Below, piece after piece: positions 1-8,848 of a stretch of DNA of 64,000 bases. The stretch lies in the NCBI GenBank assembly GCA_025699005.1, contig JAILWI010000004.1, positions 62,001-126,000 on the forward strand. The letters run 5' to 3'. This DNA is from Chloroflexota bacterium. GTDB taxonomy: Bacteria; Chloroflexota; Limnocylindria; QHBO01. Position 1 is the stretch's first letter. The number at the start of each line of letters is the position of its first letter. A program made the position numbers and the translations under genes. Below the pieces are notes generated by a model. The model worked only from the letters and a program-made list of their open reading frames with translations, was not told the origin of the DNA and did no database searches.

Positions 1-2589
1 CGTGAAGAGGCCCATGGCAGCGCCGAGCTGGATGACGGAGCGCACGAGCGCCGGCTCCTCTACGCCGGGCCTGAGCTGCGCGACGAAGCTCTGGTCGATC
101 TTCAGGATGTCGATCGGGAACCGCGACAGGTAGCTGAGGGAGCTGTACCCCGTCCCGAAGTCGTCGAGCGCGATGTGCACGCCGAGCGCCTTGAGCTCGT
201 GGAGCCGCCCCTCGTCGTCCTGCATCAGGCCGGACTCGGTGAGCTCGACGATGAGGCTCACGGGATCGAGGCCGCTATTCTCGAGCGCCGCCCGGACCGC
301 TGTGGTGATGGAGGGATCCTGCACCTGGCGCGGCGAGATGTTGACGCTGACGTGAAGAGGGCGCGCACCGGTCGCGTTCCAGGCCTGCGCCTGGCGACAC
401 GCCTGCTCGAGGACCCACTCGCCGATGGGCACGATGAGCCCGGTCTCCTCGGCCAGCGGGATGAAGTCGTTCGGCATGACTTCGCCGCGGACCGGGTGGC
501 GCCAGCGGAGCAGTGCCTCGAAGCCACTCAGCTCCCCGCGCTGGAGGTCGAAGACCGGCTGGTAGCGCAATCGAAGCTCGCCGCGGGCGATGGCCTGCTC
601 GAGGTCTGCCTTCAGCTCGAGGCGGTTCAGAGCCGCCGCGTGCATGCTCGCCTCGAAGAGCTCGGTCCGACCCTTGCCGCGGCTCTTGGCGGTGTACATC
701 GCGACATCGGCGTTGCGGAGCAGCTCGTCCGCCGAGCCCGTCTCCGGGCCGGAGAGCGCGATCCCGATCGAGCCGGCCAGGTGCACCTGCTTTCCGACGA
801 CCTCGAACGGACTGCGCAGCGCGTCGGTCAGCCGCTCGGCGACAGTGGTGAACAACGCCGGATCGCTGGTCTCGAGCAGGATCGCGAACTCGTCCCCACC
901 GAGACGGCAGACCGTGTCCTCCGGTCGCAGGGCGCCGCGGAAGCGCTCCGCCACGGCCGTGAGCACCTGGTCGCCCGCAGCGTGCCCCAGCGAGTCATTG
1001 ATCGTCTTGAAGTCGTCGAGGTCCAGGAACAGGACCGCGACCGAGCGTGGGCCGCGCTTCGCCAGGGCGTGCTGCACGCGGTCGATGAACAGGGCGCGGT
1101 TCGCCAGGCCGGTCAGCGGATCGTGGAATGCCTCATGGAGCAGCTGGCGCTCGAGGTCCTTCCGCTCGGTGATGTCGCGGTAGTTCACGACGATGCCGCC
1201 GACCGCGGGATCGTCGGTGAGGTTGCGGGCCATGACCTCGATGTACCGCCACGATCCATCGGCGTGCCGTGCCCGGCCTTCGAGGGTGCGGACGAGCTCG
1301 GGCGACCGCAGAAGCTCCTGGAACGTGGCTCTGGCGGCGGCCAGATCCTCGGGATGGATGATCTCGAAGAGTGAGTGGCCCACGCGCTCGCCGGGCTCGT
1401 AGCCGAGGACGCGGTGCACCGCCTCCGACTGGTACGTGATCGTTCCGTCGTCGGCGAGGATGAGGATGACGTCCGACGAGTTGCGTACGAGCGACCGGAA
1501 GCGCTGGTCGCTGAGCGTCAGTCGGGCGACCGCAGCTCGCTCACGGTCGATGCTGGCCTGGGTCTCGTCAACGAGCTGCCCACGCTCGCTGAGCAGCATG
1601 GTCTGGCGAACGATGACGAGCGTGACGACCACGCCGACCGCGCCATCGACGAGAAGTCCGGCGACGGCGGCCTCGGTCAGGACGTGGTTCATGATCAGGA
1701 TCGCCGGGGCAAGTGTCGCGGTCGCCACGGGCAGGGCGGCACGGATGCGCTCGTACCGCCTTCGCCGCGTCTCGTCCTGGTGCGTGGCATCGGACCATGT
1801 CGCCGCTCCGTACGCGGTGATGGCGACGCCGATGCCCGTGAGAAGGTCCGCGCCGATGACGATCTCGCCATGGGCATCGGCGAGAAGCGCCCAGGCCATG
1901 CCGGCCGCGACGGTCGGCAGCCCGATCGCTACGACGGCCCAGCCGTGGAGCCCGGGCGCCGGGTTTGCGGCCAGGTAGATCACCGCCAGTGCCCCGACCA
2001 CGCCGGCGAACATCACGATGTTCGCGGCGAGTGGCAGGAGGTCGCTCTGGTCGCCGATGATGCGGCTGAGCGCCAGGATCGAGATCGCGGCGAAGGTGAA
2101 GAAGATCGTCGCGGCGTCGAGGTAGATCGAGCGAGCGTCGCTGCGCCGGAAGCGACCATGGAACGCCGCGCGCCACATGAGCACGGTGACGACGCCGATG
2201 CCGGCGAGCAGCCCCAGCTCGAGCGCCACGGCCGGCGCGGACAGGGCCGTCCCGTTCGCCAGCCTCGCGACCTGGATGCCCAGCCACAGCATGGTCGCCA
2301 TGACGAGCAGCGATCGGAAGCGGCCGACCGAGCCGGTGGCGAGGCCGGTGCTGCGCAAGGCGACGACCGCAGCGATCATGGCGGAGCCGATCGCCAGCGC
2401 GTCGCGGCTGAACTCGCTCAACTCGGGAGACGCGCCGCCGATGATCGCCACGACGGCCAGCGCGACGACACCGGCAGCCAGCAGTGGCGCGAGCGCCTCT
2501 CGGTCGCGTCGCCATGCGTCCGCCGGCAGGTCCCGGGAGTCGGGAGGCACGGCCGCCACGATCGACGGCGCGCCTGAGGTGAGACTCAC
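1..2589 (-). CDS. Membrane PAS-GGDEF-EAL cyclic-di-GMP enzyme (3' end cut by window)
   Basis: Synthesises and/or degrades c-di-GMP at the inner membrane. The frame is open from a GTG at 2589 to the left edge (863 codons, no stop seen). In order: a hydrophobic multi-helix N-terminus, a short linker helix, a PAS domain (about 1520-1170), a GGDEF domain with an intact GGDEF motif preceded by an RPED inhibitory site, and an EAL domain with an intact EAL motif and the conserved DDFGTG motif. Both active sites look complete, so it may be bifunctional; which activity dominates cannot be told. The start is chosen because the next upstream ATG reads out of the membrane frame. Only the end of the EAL domain is missing. 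It is transcribed away from the epimerase at 2723. Confidence 0.93.
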   Translation of the reverse strand, partial: MSLTSGAPSIVAAVPPDSRDLPADAWRRDREALAPLLAAGVVALAVVAIIGGASPELSEFSRDALAIGSAMIAAVVALRSTGLATGSVGRFRSLLVMATMLWLGIQVARLANGTALSAPAVALELGLLAGIGVVTVLMWRAAFHGRFRRSDARSIYLDAATIFFTFAAISILALSRIIGDQSDLLPLAANIVMFAGVVGALAVIYLAANPAPGLHGWAVVAIGLPTVAAGMAWALLADAHGEIVIGADLLTGIGVAITAYGAATWSDATHQDETRRRRYERIRAALPVATATLAPAILIMNHVLTEAAVAGLLVDGAVGVVVTLVIVRQTMLLSERGQLVDETQASIDRERAAVARLTLSDQRFRSLVRNSSDVILILADDGTITYQSEAVHRVLGYEPGERVGHSLFEIIHPEDLAAARATFQELLRSPELVRTLEGRARHADGSWRYIEVMARNLTDDPAVGGIVVNYRDITERKDLERQLLHEAFHDPLTGLANRALFIDRVQHALAKRGPRSVAVLFLDLDDFKTINDSLGHAAGDQVLTAVAERFRGALRPEDTVCRLGGDEFAILLETSDPALFTTVAERLTDALRSPFEVVGKQVHLAGSIGIALSGPETGSADELLRNADVAMYTAKSRGKGRTELFEASMHAAALNRLELKADLEQAIARGELRLRYQPVFDLQRGELSGFEALLRWRHPVRGEVMPNDFIPLAEETGLIVPIGEWVLEQACRQAQAWNATGARPLHVSVNISPRQVQDPSITTAVRAALENSGLDPVSLIVELTESGLMQDDEGRLHELKALGVHIALDDFGTGYSSLSYLSRFPIDILKIDQSFVAQLRPGVEEPALVRSVIQLGAAMGLFT

Positions 2590-2710
2590 CGGGGGAGCCT
2601 AGGTCCCATCGGTGACGGTCGGCCATGGCCCGATCGGGCTATACGGCGGCGGCCATGGCGGCGGAGCGCCGCGCCGTGGTCCGCTATCGGGGGGCTCGGC
2701 GCGAAGTCGG

Positions 2711-2716
2711 TACCAT
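2711..2716 (+). promoter_or_regulatory. -10 box TACCAT of a leaderless promoter
   Basis: TACCAT ends six bases before the ATG at 2723. This fits the TANNNT-plus-6-to-9 spacing seen before many genes here, where transcription would begin at or next to the start codon. Confidence 0.45.
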
Positions 2717-2722
2717 GGCGTC

Positions 2723-3466
2723 ATGACCCAACCGAGGACGATCGCGATCACGGGAGCGGGCGGCCTCATCGGTGACCTTCTGGAAGAGCACCTCGCCGGT
2801 CGCTACGACGTACGACCGCTCACCCGCGATGATGCCGACGTCACCGATCTCGATGCCCTCCTCACCGCCTTCGATGGCGTCGACGCGGTCGTTCATCTCG
2901 CCGCCACGTCCGACGTCGAGTCGCCGTGGGAGCCGGTCCTCGCTGCGAACGTCATCGGCGTCTACAACGTCTACGAGGCTGCGCGGCGGACGGGGGTTGG
3001 GCGCGTGGTGTTCGCCAGCTCGAACCACGCGGTCGGCATGTACCAGTGGGACGACGCGTACTTCCCGGATGGCGAGGGGCCGAAGATCGTGCCTGCCGAT
3101 GCGCCCGTCCGTCCCGACTCGCTCTATGGCGCCAGCAAGGTGTGGGGCGAGGCGCTGGGGCGCTACTACGTCGAGCGCCTCGAGGCGCTGAGCGTCATCT
3201 GCCTCCGCATCGGCTGGGTCACCGAGCACGACGAGCCACCGACGCCCCTGCACGCCGCGCGCAAGGAGATTCAGCACGTCCGCGACCGGGGGCCCGGCAT
3301 GTGGCTGAGCCAGCGCGACTGCATGACGCTCCTCGAGGCGGCGCTCCGCACCGATGAGCGCTACGCGATCGTGTACGGCGTCAGTGACAACACGGGCCGC
3401 TGGCTCAGCCTCGAGGAGGGGGAGCGGCTGCTCGGATGGCGGCCGCAGGACGGGCACCGCCCGTAG
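2723..3466 (+). CDS. NAD(P)-dependent sugar epimerase/dehydrogenase, uronate dehydrogenase-like
   Basis: Extended short-chain dehydrogenase of 247 aa. The N-terminal GAGGLIG Rossmann loop, a serine-containing strand (ASSNHAVG) and the YGASK catalytic Tyr-Lys pair are all present. The SSNHAVGMY segment and the compact length resemble uronate dehydrogenases, which oxidise galacturonate or glucuronate to the lactone, but a nucleotide-sugar epimerase cannot be excluded. The ATG at 2723 is preferred over an in-frame upstream start because the Rossmann motif begins ten residues after it and a -10 box lies just in front. No sugar-acid genes are nearby, so the substrate is unknown. Confidence 0.85.
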   Translation: MTQPRTIAITGAGGLIGDLLEEHLAGRYDVRPLTRDDADVTDLDALLTAFDGVDAVVHLAATSDVESPWEPVLAANVIGVYNVYEAARRTGVGRVVFASSNHAVGMYQWDDAYFPDGEGPKIVPADAPVRPDSLYGASKVWGEALGRYYVERLEALSVICLRIGWVTEHDEPPTPLHAARKEIQHVRDRGPGMWLSQRDCMTLLEAALRTDERYAIVYGVSDNTGRWLSLEEGERLLGWRPQDGHRP

Positions 3467-3469
3467 GCG

Positions 3470-3871
3470 TCACGCGCGGTATTCGCTGATCTCGAACAGG
3501 TTGCCATCGGGATCCCGGAAGAAGCAGCGCGTCTCGGCGCCATGCGTGACCGGCGGCGTGAGGAACTCGGCCCCGCGGCCACGGAGCACCTCGTAGGAGG
3601 CCTGGCAGTCCGGGACGCGGATCGTGAAGAGGTGATCCACGCGTGACGGATCCGCAGGCGGCGCCAGCGTCACGCCCGGCTTGTCCTCGGTCGGTCCGCC
3701 GCCGCTGACGAGGAGCAGCCACGACCCGCTGAACGAGAGCACCGTGGAGTCCTCGCCGTACTCGCGGTAGAGCGTGGCTCCGAGGACGTCGGTGTACCAG
3801 GATCGCGACCGCGACACATCGGCGACGACCAGGATGTGGGTGATCGGCATGTCATCGGTCGGAAAGGTCAT
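3470..3871 (-). CDS. VOC (glyoxalase/bleomycin resistance) family protein
   Basis: Protein of 133 aa with the paired beta-alpha-beta-beta-beta modules of the vicinal oxygen chelate fold: an N-terminal THILVVADV strand, an FYTDVLG-like helix (SWYTDVLG), and a C-terminal FRDPDGNLFEI module with the usual metal-ligand Glu. Members bind a divalent metal and act as dioxygenases, isomerases or drug-binding proteins; the substrate cannot be read here. It converges with the epimerase (3 bp between stops) and follows the DUF2255 gene by 7 bp on the same strand, so the two are probably cotranscribed. Confidence 0.88.
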   Translation of the reverse strand: MTFPTDDMPITHILVVADVSRSRSWYTDVLGATLYREYGEDSTVLSFSGSWLLLVSGGGPTEDKPGVTLAPPADPSRVDHLFTIRVPDCQASYEVLRGRGAEFLTPPVTHGAETRCFFRDPDGNLFEISEYRA

Positions 3872-3878
3872 GCGCTCC

Positions 3879-4262
3879 TCATGCTGGCTCGAGTCGCAGC
3901 GTGGCTTCGAGCGCTTCCGGCTGCAGCATCGATTCCGTGCTCGCGCGGCTCGTTCGCCCGTACTTCGCGCGCAGCAGATCGCTGACGAGCTCGATCGTCG
4001 CCTCGTCGGCGGCCTGGATGGCAACCGCCGGAATCCTCTCCGCGCCGACCGTGATCATCGCATCCGGGCGGGCGATGACGTCCCGATACCACTCTCCCTG
4101 AACGCCATTGACCGACCGGACGTAGGCGTCCGCCCCGTCGGTCACGATCCAGATGGTCGTTCTCCGCAGCTCGCGGGAGGGCCGGGTCGTCTCGATCTCG
4201 ACCTCCTCCGCTTCGTCGAAGCGGGCGAGAACATCGGGATCGAACGCACGCGTGCTCGGCAT
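3879..4262 (-). CDS. DUF2255 family protein
   Basis: Protein of 127 aa resembling the DUF2255 family: an N-terminal FDEAEEVEI segment, the TTIWIVTDGADAYVRSVNG core strand pair, a GEWYRDV motif, and a C-terminal DLLRAKYG ending. The family is cytosolic and poorly characterised; its fold is related to small flavin- or F420-binding split barrels, so a redox role is possible but unproven. The start at 4262 is supported by a -10 box six bases upstream. It is first in a probable two-gene operon with the VOC gene downstream. Confidence 0.82.
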   Translation of the reverse strand: MPSTRAFDPDVLARFDEAEEVEIETTRPSRELRRTTIWIVTDGADAYVRSVNGVQGEWYRDVIARPDAMITVGAERIPAVAIQAADEATIELVSDLLRAKYGRTSRASTESMLQPEALEATLRLEPA

Positions 4263-4268
4263 GCGTCG

Positions 4269-4274
4269 AGTGTA
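4269..4274 (-). promoter_or_regulatory. -10 box TACACT of a leaderless promoter
   Basis: On the minus strand TACACT ends six bases before the ATG at 4262, so the transcript of the DUF2255-VOC pair would start at the initiation codon. Confidence 0.5.
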
Positions 4275-4426
4275 GGTCCGCCGCGCCAGCGTGACCAAAT
4301 TCGCCTCGTGAGGCGCGCCGTTTGAGGCCACCAGGCACTGATCTCGGGAGCTACGATCCGGTCCGAGCGGCCGCTTGGTCGCCGCGATCGACCGGACCAT
4401 CTGCGGCATTGCCGGAGGAGTCACCG

Positions 4427-4897
4427 ATGGAGCTCTTCGTCGCCTTCAAGTACCTGCACATCGCGGCCATGTTCTTCGCCGTCGCCCTGGCCCTGAGCGG
4501 CGAGATCGTCCTGCGTGCCGTCGCGAACTCCGGCGAGGTGGTCGCGATCCGCACGACCGCGGAGCGAGTCCGACCTCTCGCCAACCTCTCGACGATCCTG
4601 TTCCTCGTCGGGGTCGCGTTCGGCGTGATCGCCGCACTCGCCGGCCAGATCAACCTCCTCGCCACGTGGCTCATCCTCGCGTACGTCGCCTTCCTGGCGG
4701 CCATGGCAATCGGCATCACCATCACCGACCCATGGGTCGGGCGGCTCGAGCGCGCTGCCGCCGAAAGCCCGGCCGATGCTCCGTCCGACGCCCTGCGCGA
4801 GGTCATCGCCGATCCTCGGGCACGCGCCGCGACCTGGGCGCTCATGGCGCTCGTGGCGATCATCGTCTTCGTGATGGTCGTGAAGCCGCTGTCCTAG
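4427..4897 (+). CDS. DUF2269-type integral membrane protein
   Basis: Membrane protein of 156 aa with four hydrophobic segments: an N-terminal helix carrying the FKYLHIAAMF pattern typical of DUF2269 proteins, two central helices around residues 55-100, and a C-terminal helix ending VKPLS. Function unknown; the lineage's related proteins sit in the cytoplasmic membrane. The ATG at 4427 is preceded by GGAGGAG, an unusually clear ribosome-binding site for this window, with a TACGAT -10 candidate about 70 bases upstream, so this gene probably has a leader. Confidence 0.8.
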   Translation: MELFVAFKYLHIAAMFFAVALALSGEIVLRAVANSGEVVAIRTTAERVRPLANLSTILFLVGVAFGVIAALAGQINLLATWLILAYVAFLAAMAIGITITDPWVGRLERAAAESPADAPSDALREVIADPRARAATWALMALVAIIVFVMVVKPLS

Positions 4898-4912
4898 GGC
4901 TCGGCGGCAAAC

Positions 4913-4935
4913 GCTCGGCGGCAAAGCGGCCGAGC
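4913..4935 (+). terminator. Weak intergenic hairpin within a short direct repeat
   Basis: A 15-base unit is duplicated in tandem just after the DUF2269 stop, and the second copy's GCTCGGC can pair with GCCGAGC across a nine-base loop. There is no T-tract. It may terminate the membrane-protein transcript, but the evidence is only the stem. Confidence 0.3.
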
Positions 4936-5008
4936 CGAGGATATGATCCGCTCCGGAACGCCTCGGCAAGGTGGCGAGGCGGTGGACCGGCACCGACGGA
5001 GGATACCG

Positions 5009-6430
5009 ATGACCCTGGCGATCACCGCGCTCGCGGGCGGCACCCGCGACCTCGACCGAGCCGAGCTCGACGCGTTCGCGAGCACGCTCGATGGCTCGGT
5101 GCTGCTTCCCGACGACGATGGCTACGCCAATGCGATCGCGCTGTGGAACGGCATGATCACGAAGCGGCCCGCCGTCGTCGTGGCCGCCGGCTCGACCGAA
5201 GACGTCGTGCGCACCGTGGCCTTCGCCCGGGACCAGGGGGTCGAACTGTCGGTCAAGGGCGGCGGGCACAACATCGCGGGGCTGGCGCTCTCCGACGGGG
5301 GCGTGACCCTCGACCTCTCCGGTCTGCGCGAGGTTGCCGTCGACCCCGAGGCCCGGTTGGCACGAGTTGCCCCCGGCTGCACCCTCGGCGACGTCGACCG
5401 CGCCACCCAGGCGCACGGCATGGCCACGACGCTCGGCTTCGTCTCGGCGACCGGCACGGCGGGGCTCACGCTCGGCGGCGGATTCGGATACCTCTCGCGA
5501 CGGTTCGGCTGGACGGTCGACGACCTCGAGGAGGCTGTCGTCGTGACTGCCGATGGACAGTTGCATCGTGCCTCCCGGACGGAGAACGAGGACCTGTTCT
5601 GGGCACTGCGCGGCGGTGGCGGCAACTTCGGGGTCGTGACCGAGTTCACGTATCGGCTCCACGAGGTGGGACCGCAGGTGACCGGCGGCGTGATCGCCTG
5701 GCCAGCGGAGCGAGCGCCCGAAGTGCTCGAGGCGTTTCGCGCGGTCTCGGCCACCGCGCCGCGCGAGCTGACCCTGGTCGCCCTGCGCCGCAACGCGCCG
5801 CCTGCGCCGTGGCTCCCGGAATCGGCCCACGGCAAGCCGATGGTCGCGATCGTCGCATGCCACTCGGGCAGCGCGGAGCAGGCGGAGGCCGATCTCGCAC
5901 CGATCCGAGCCCTGGGCGACCCTCTCGCCGACATCATCCAGGTGCGCGAGTACGTGCAGCTGCAGTCGATGCTTGACGCCACCCAGCCGAAGGGGATGCA
6001 CTTCTACTGGAAGTCGGAGTTCGTCTCCGAGCTGAGCGACGACCTGCTCGACGCCTATCACGCCCAGTTCGACGGCCTCGAGGCTCCGGCGAACCAGATC
6101 GTACTGTTCCAGATCGCCGGCGCGTTGAACGAGCGCGCGGAGGATGACGGGGCCGTGGGGAACCGGGACGCCGCGTACGCCTGTGTCATGCAGGCGATGT
6201 CGGCTCCGGACTCGCCGGCTCGAGACGCGAACAGGGCATGGGTCCGCGCCGCATGGGAGGCGCTCAAGCCCTTCTCGACCGGTGGCAACTACGTGAACTT
6301 CCAGACCGATGACGAGCCGACCGAGCGCACCGCCGAGTCGTACCGGAGGAACATGGCCCGGCTGCGCTCGATCAAGGCACGGTACGACCCGGAGAATCTC
6401 TTCCGGGTCAATCGCAACATCCGTCCCTGA
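5009..6430 (+). CDS. FAD-binding oxidoreductase of the berberine-bridge/VAO type
   Basis: Enzyme of 473 aa. The N-terminal half is an FAD-binding PCMH domain. The GGGHNIAG segment supplies His87, the residue that normally carries the 8-alpha-histidyl FAD link. In the second attachment region the sequence is SATGTAGLTLGGG, with no cysteine, so the flavin should be singly rather than doubly linked. The C-terminal NYVNF and YDPENLFRVN motifs are the BBE domain. The family oxidises alcohols, sugars or alkaloid-like substrates with oxygen; the substrate here is unknown. The ATG at 5009 has GGAGG upstream and a TATGAT -10 box at 4942, giving a leader of about 60 bases. Confidence 0.9.
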   Translation: MTLAITALAGGTRDLDRAELDAFASTLDGSVLLPDDDGYANAIALWNGMITKRPAVVVAAGSTEDVVRTVAFARDQGVELSVKGGGHNIAGLALSDGGVTLDLSGLREVAVDPEARLARVAPGCTLGDVDRATQAHGMATTLGFVSATGTAGLTLGGGFGYLSRRFGWTVDDLEEAVVVTADGQLHRASRTENEDLFWALRGGGGNFGVVTEFTYRLHEVGPQVTGGVIAWPAERAPEVLEAFRAVSATAPRELTLVALRRNAPPAPWLPESAHGKPMVAIVACHSGSAEQAEADLAPIRALGDPLADIIQVREYVQLQSMLDATQPKGMHFYWKSEFVSELSDDLLDAYHAQFDGLEAPANQIVLFQIAGALNERAEDDGAVGNRDAAYACVMQAMSAPDSPARDANRAWVRAAWEALKPFSTGGNYVNFQTDDEPTERTAESYRRNMARLRSIKARYDPENLFRVNRNIRP

Positions 6431-6797
6431 GGCTCGTCAGAGCAGCTCGATGTAGAGGCTCAGGTCGCTCTCGACGGCGGCGGGGCCAGGCGGCACGGGT
6501 TCGCGGTCACACGGCCGGTCACTCTCGGGATGCCACGCTGTCGCTGGCCCGCGTTCGTCGGCGTGGGCGGTGGCAATCGGGCGTGGTCGTCGCCGTTGCG
6601 CCGTCATCTCGTGATTCACGCCGTCCCCCTGGTCCCCCTCGTCCGATGCCGGCCCTTGAGCAACGTCCATGCCAGCGAGCGGACCCTGGTACGTCGGCCG
6701 CGTGGCATCACACGCCGCATCACACGCGGGCGGAGGAACCTGCCGTCATCGAGACCGGATCGTTCCGGGATCTGCATCACGGAAAGGGATCAACCTC
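6431..6797. other. Intergenic stretch without a supported gene
   Basis: Between the oxidoreductase stop and the small gene at 6798 there are short open frames on both strands but none with family features or a convincing start signal. The stretch probably holds the promoter of the downstream small gene and BTAD regulator; no clear -10 box stands out. Confidence 0.5.
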
Positions 6798-6983
6798 ATG
6801 TCGGCAACGACCTTCATTACCCCTCGAACAGCCCGGCGCCGTTCGACGTTCCGTCGGGCTGCCACCGCCATCGCATCGCTCGCCATGGCCATCGGCGCGC
6901 GATGGGACGACATCGTCGACTCGGCGCAGCTCGGCCCGACCCACGACCAGCCGGAGAGCCGTCACCTGGGAGGTCGGATCTGA
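6798..6983 (+). CDS. Small basic protein before the BTAD regulator (candidate)
   Basis: An ATG preceded by GGAAAGGGA opens a 61-residue frame, N-terminally rich in Arg and Thr, with a short hydrophobic ATAIASLAMAIGA stretch and a polar tail. GC-rich third positions support coding. No family is recognised. It ends 35 bases before the BTAD regulator on the same strand, so it could be a small target or co-expressed partner. Evidence is the start signal, codon pattern and position only. Confidence 0.45.
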   Translation: MSATTFITPRTARRRSTFRRAATAIASLAMAIGARWDDIVDSAQLGPTHDQPESRHLGGRI

Positions 6984-7018
6984 TCGCCACCTTGTCACCG
7001 GCTGATCGGCGCCGCACC

Positions 7019-8848
7019 ATGGCTGGCATGCCCCTCTCCATCCAGCTTCTCGGACGTCCTGCGGTGGAGACCGGCGGCGAACTGCGGGGCTCGCCGCGCG
7101 GCCACAAGCCATGGGCCCTGCTCGCCCTGCTGCTGCTCGCCGATCGCGCGCTGTCGCGAGCGAGGTTGGCGGAGCACCTGTTCGCCGATGCGGACGACCC
7201 GCTCGGTTCCCTTCGATGGAACCTCGCTGAGCTCCGTCGGCTCCTCGGGCCCGATGCGACGATCTCCGGAGATCCGGTCCAGCTCGACCTACCGGCGGAC
7301 GCGCAGGTTGACGCTCTCGTCCTGGCGCGCGGAACCTGGGTCGAGGCGCTCCGTCTTCCGGGACTCGGGCGCGACCTGCTCGAGGGGATCGACCCACTGG
7401 CGGACCCGGCGTTCGATGCCTGGCTGCGCGCCGAGCGGCAGCGCTTCGCCGGGCTGGCGGCCGGCATCCTGCGCGAGGCCGCGATTCGCGCCCTGGCCAC
7501 CGGCGACGCGTCGACGGCTGTGGACCTCGCCGGGCGCCTCGTGGACCTCGACGATTACGACGAGGAGGCGCACGCATTGATGATTCGCGCCCTCACTGCT
7601 GCTGGCAGGCAAGCCGAAGCCCGACGGCACCTCGAGCAGACCGTGTCACGGCTGCGCGACGAGCTCGGCATCGAGGCGTCGGCGACTCTGGTCCGGGCGG
7701 CCGATCCCTCGACCGGAGCGCTGTCCGTGGGCCGCACGGCGGGGACTCGGGCGACGGCCGAGTCGCTCATGGCGGCCGGGGAGGCGGCGATCGCGGCGGG
7801 CGCCACCGAAGCCGGCCTGGAGACGCTGCGACGCGCCGTGTCGGATGCCGAGCAGGCGGCCGATCCCGGCGTCCTGGCGCGAGCGCTCGTCGCCATCGGC
7901 GAGGCGTACATCCATGGCGGCCGTGGAATGGATGGCGAGGGAGCCACCGCTCTCCACCAGGCGCTCGCCATCGCCGAGGAGCATGGCCTGGCCGAGCAGC
8001 TCAGCGAGGCGACGCGTGAGCTCGGGTACGTGGAGATGCTGCGTGCCCGGTATGACCGCGCCGACGCCTGGCTCGAGCGCGCGGTCGATGCCGCGCCGAA
8101 TGCGGGGCTGCGAGCCGCGGCCCTGGGCGTGCAGGGCTCGGTCGCCGTCGATCGCGGACAGACCGCGCCAGCGATCGCGATCCTCGAGCGCTCGGCCGCG
8201 GAGGCCGCCACCCTCCAGAAACCGCGACTGACCGCGTGGGCCTACGCCTTCCTGGGGCGCGCTCACCTGCTCCGCGAGGAGCTCCCACAGGCCCGAGGAT
8301 CGCTCGAGAAGGCGATCGAGGCGGTGAGGGCCGCGGGGTGGATCACCTTCCTGGCGCTTCCTCAGTCATTGATGGGGGCGGTGGATCTCGCCGAGGGCAA
8401 GCTGGACGCGGCCAGCGACGCGTTCGATGCTGCCTTTGCACTCGGCTGCCAGATCGGCGATCCGTGCTGGGAAGGCATGGGCGCTCGGGGCATCGGCCTC
8501 GTGAAGGTCGCGCGCGGGGATGTCCAGGACGGGATCCGCTGGCTGGACGACGCCAGGATCCGATGTGTCCGCATCCCGGATGCCTACCTGTGGATTCACG
8601 GCTTCTGCCTCGATTCGCTGTGCGAGCAGGCGGTTGCCCATGGAGTGCCGGGTGCGGATCGGTGGGTCAGCGATCTCGAGGCGCTCGCGGCGCGCACCGG
8701 AATGAACGAGCTCCTCGTGCGGGCCCATCTTCACCGGGCAGCGCTCGGCATGGGTGGAGCCCCACAGGCTGCGGCCGACTTCGCGTCGCGCATCGACAAC
8801 CCCGCCGTGCTCCGGCGAGTGCGGGCCGTGTCACCGGTGCCGGCCTGA
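7019..8848 (+). CDS. BTAD/SARP-like transcriptional regulator with TPR domain
   Basis: Cytosolic regulator of 609 aa. Residues 1-100 form the OmpR-like winged helix of SARP regulators (SIQLLGRPAV opening, WNLAELRRLLG recognition region). About 105-240 is the bacterial transcriptional activation domain ending RDELGIEAS, followed by several helical TPR-like repeats to the C-terminus. SARP/BTAD proteins activate nearby operons by binding direct repeats; large AfsR-type members also carry an ATPase, which is absent here, so this is a BTAD-TPR form. ATGs at 7019 and 7028 are both possible. Its 3' end overlaps the convergent GNAT gene by 18 bases. Confidence 0.85.
   Translation: MAGMPLSIQLLGRPAVETGGELRGSPRGHKPWALLALLLLADRALSRARLAEHLFADADDPLGSLRWNLAELRRLLGPDATISGDPVQLDLPADAQVDALVLARGTWVEALRLPGLGRDLLEGIDPLADPAFDAWLRAERQRFAGLAAGILREAAIRALATGDASTAVDLAGRLVDLDDYDEEAHALMIRALTAAGRQAEARRHLEQTVSRLRDELGIEASATLVRAADPSTGALSVGRTAGTRATAESLMAAGEAAIAAGATEAGLETLRRAVSDAEQAADPGVLARALVAIGEAYIHGGRGMDGEGATALHQALAIAEEHGLAEQLSEATRELGYVEMLRARYDRADAWLERAVDAAPNAGLRAAALGVQGSVAVDRGQTAPAIAILERSAAEAATLQKPRLTAWAYAFLGRAHLLREELPQARGSLEKAIEAVRAAGWITFLALPQSLMGAVDLAEGKLDAASDAFDAAFALGCQIGDPCWEGMGARGIGLVKVARGDVQDGIRWLDDARIRCVRIPDAYLWIHGFCLDSLCEQAVAHGVPGADRWVSDLEALAARTGMNELLVRAHLHRAALGMGGAPQAAADFASRIDNPAVLRRVRAVSPVPA

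Noticed and set aside
175..2577. Long plus-strand reading frames of about 400 codons each
   Set aside because: They mirror the PAS-GGDEF-EAL gene on the minus strand; their products are Arg/Glu/Ala-rich without any domain.
4421..6061. 546-codon minus-strand frame across two plus-strand genes
   Set aside because: It spans the DUF2269 and FAD-oxidoreductase genes and has the composition of an antisense frame; both plus-strand genes have domains and start signals.
6437..6670. 77-residue minus-strand frame in the gap before the BTAD gene
   Set aside because: No start signal, no family, and Pro/Arg/Asp-rich composition typical of non-coding GC-rich DNA.
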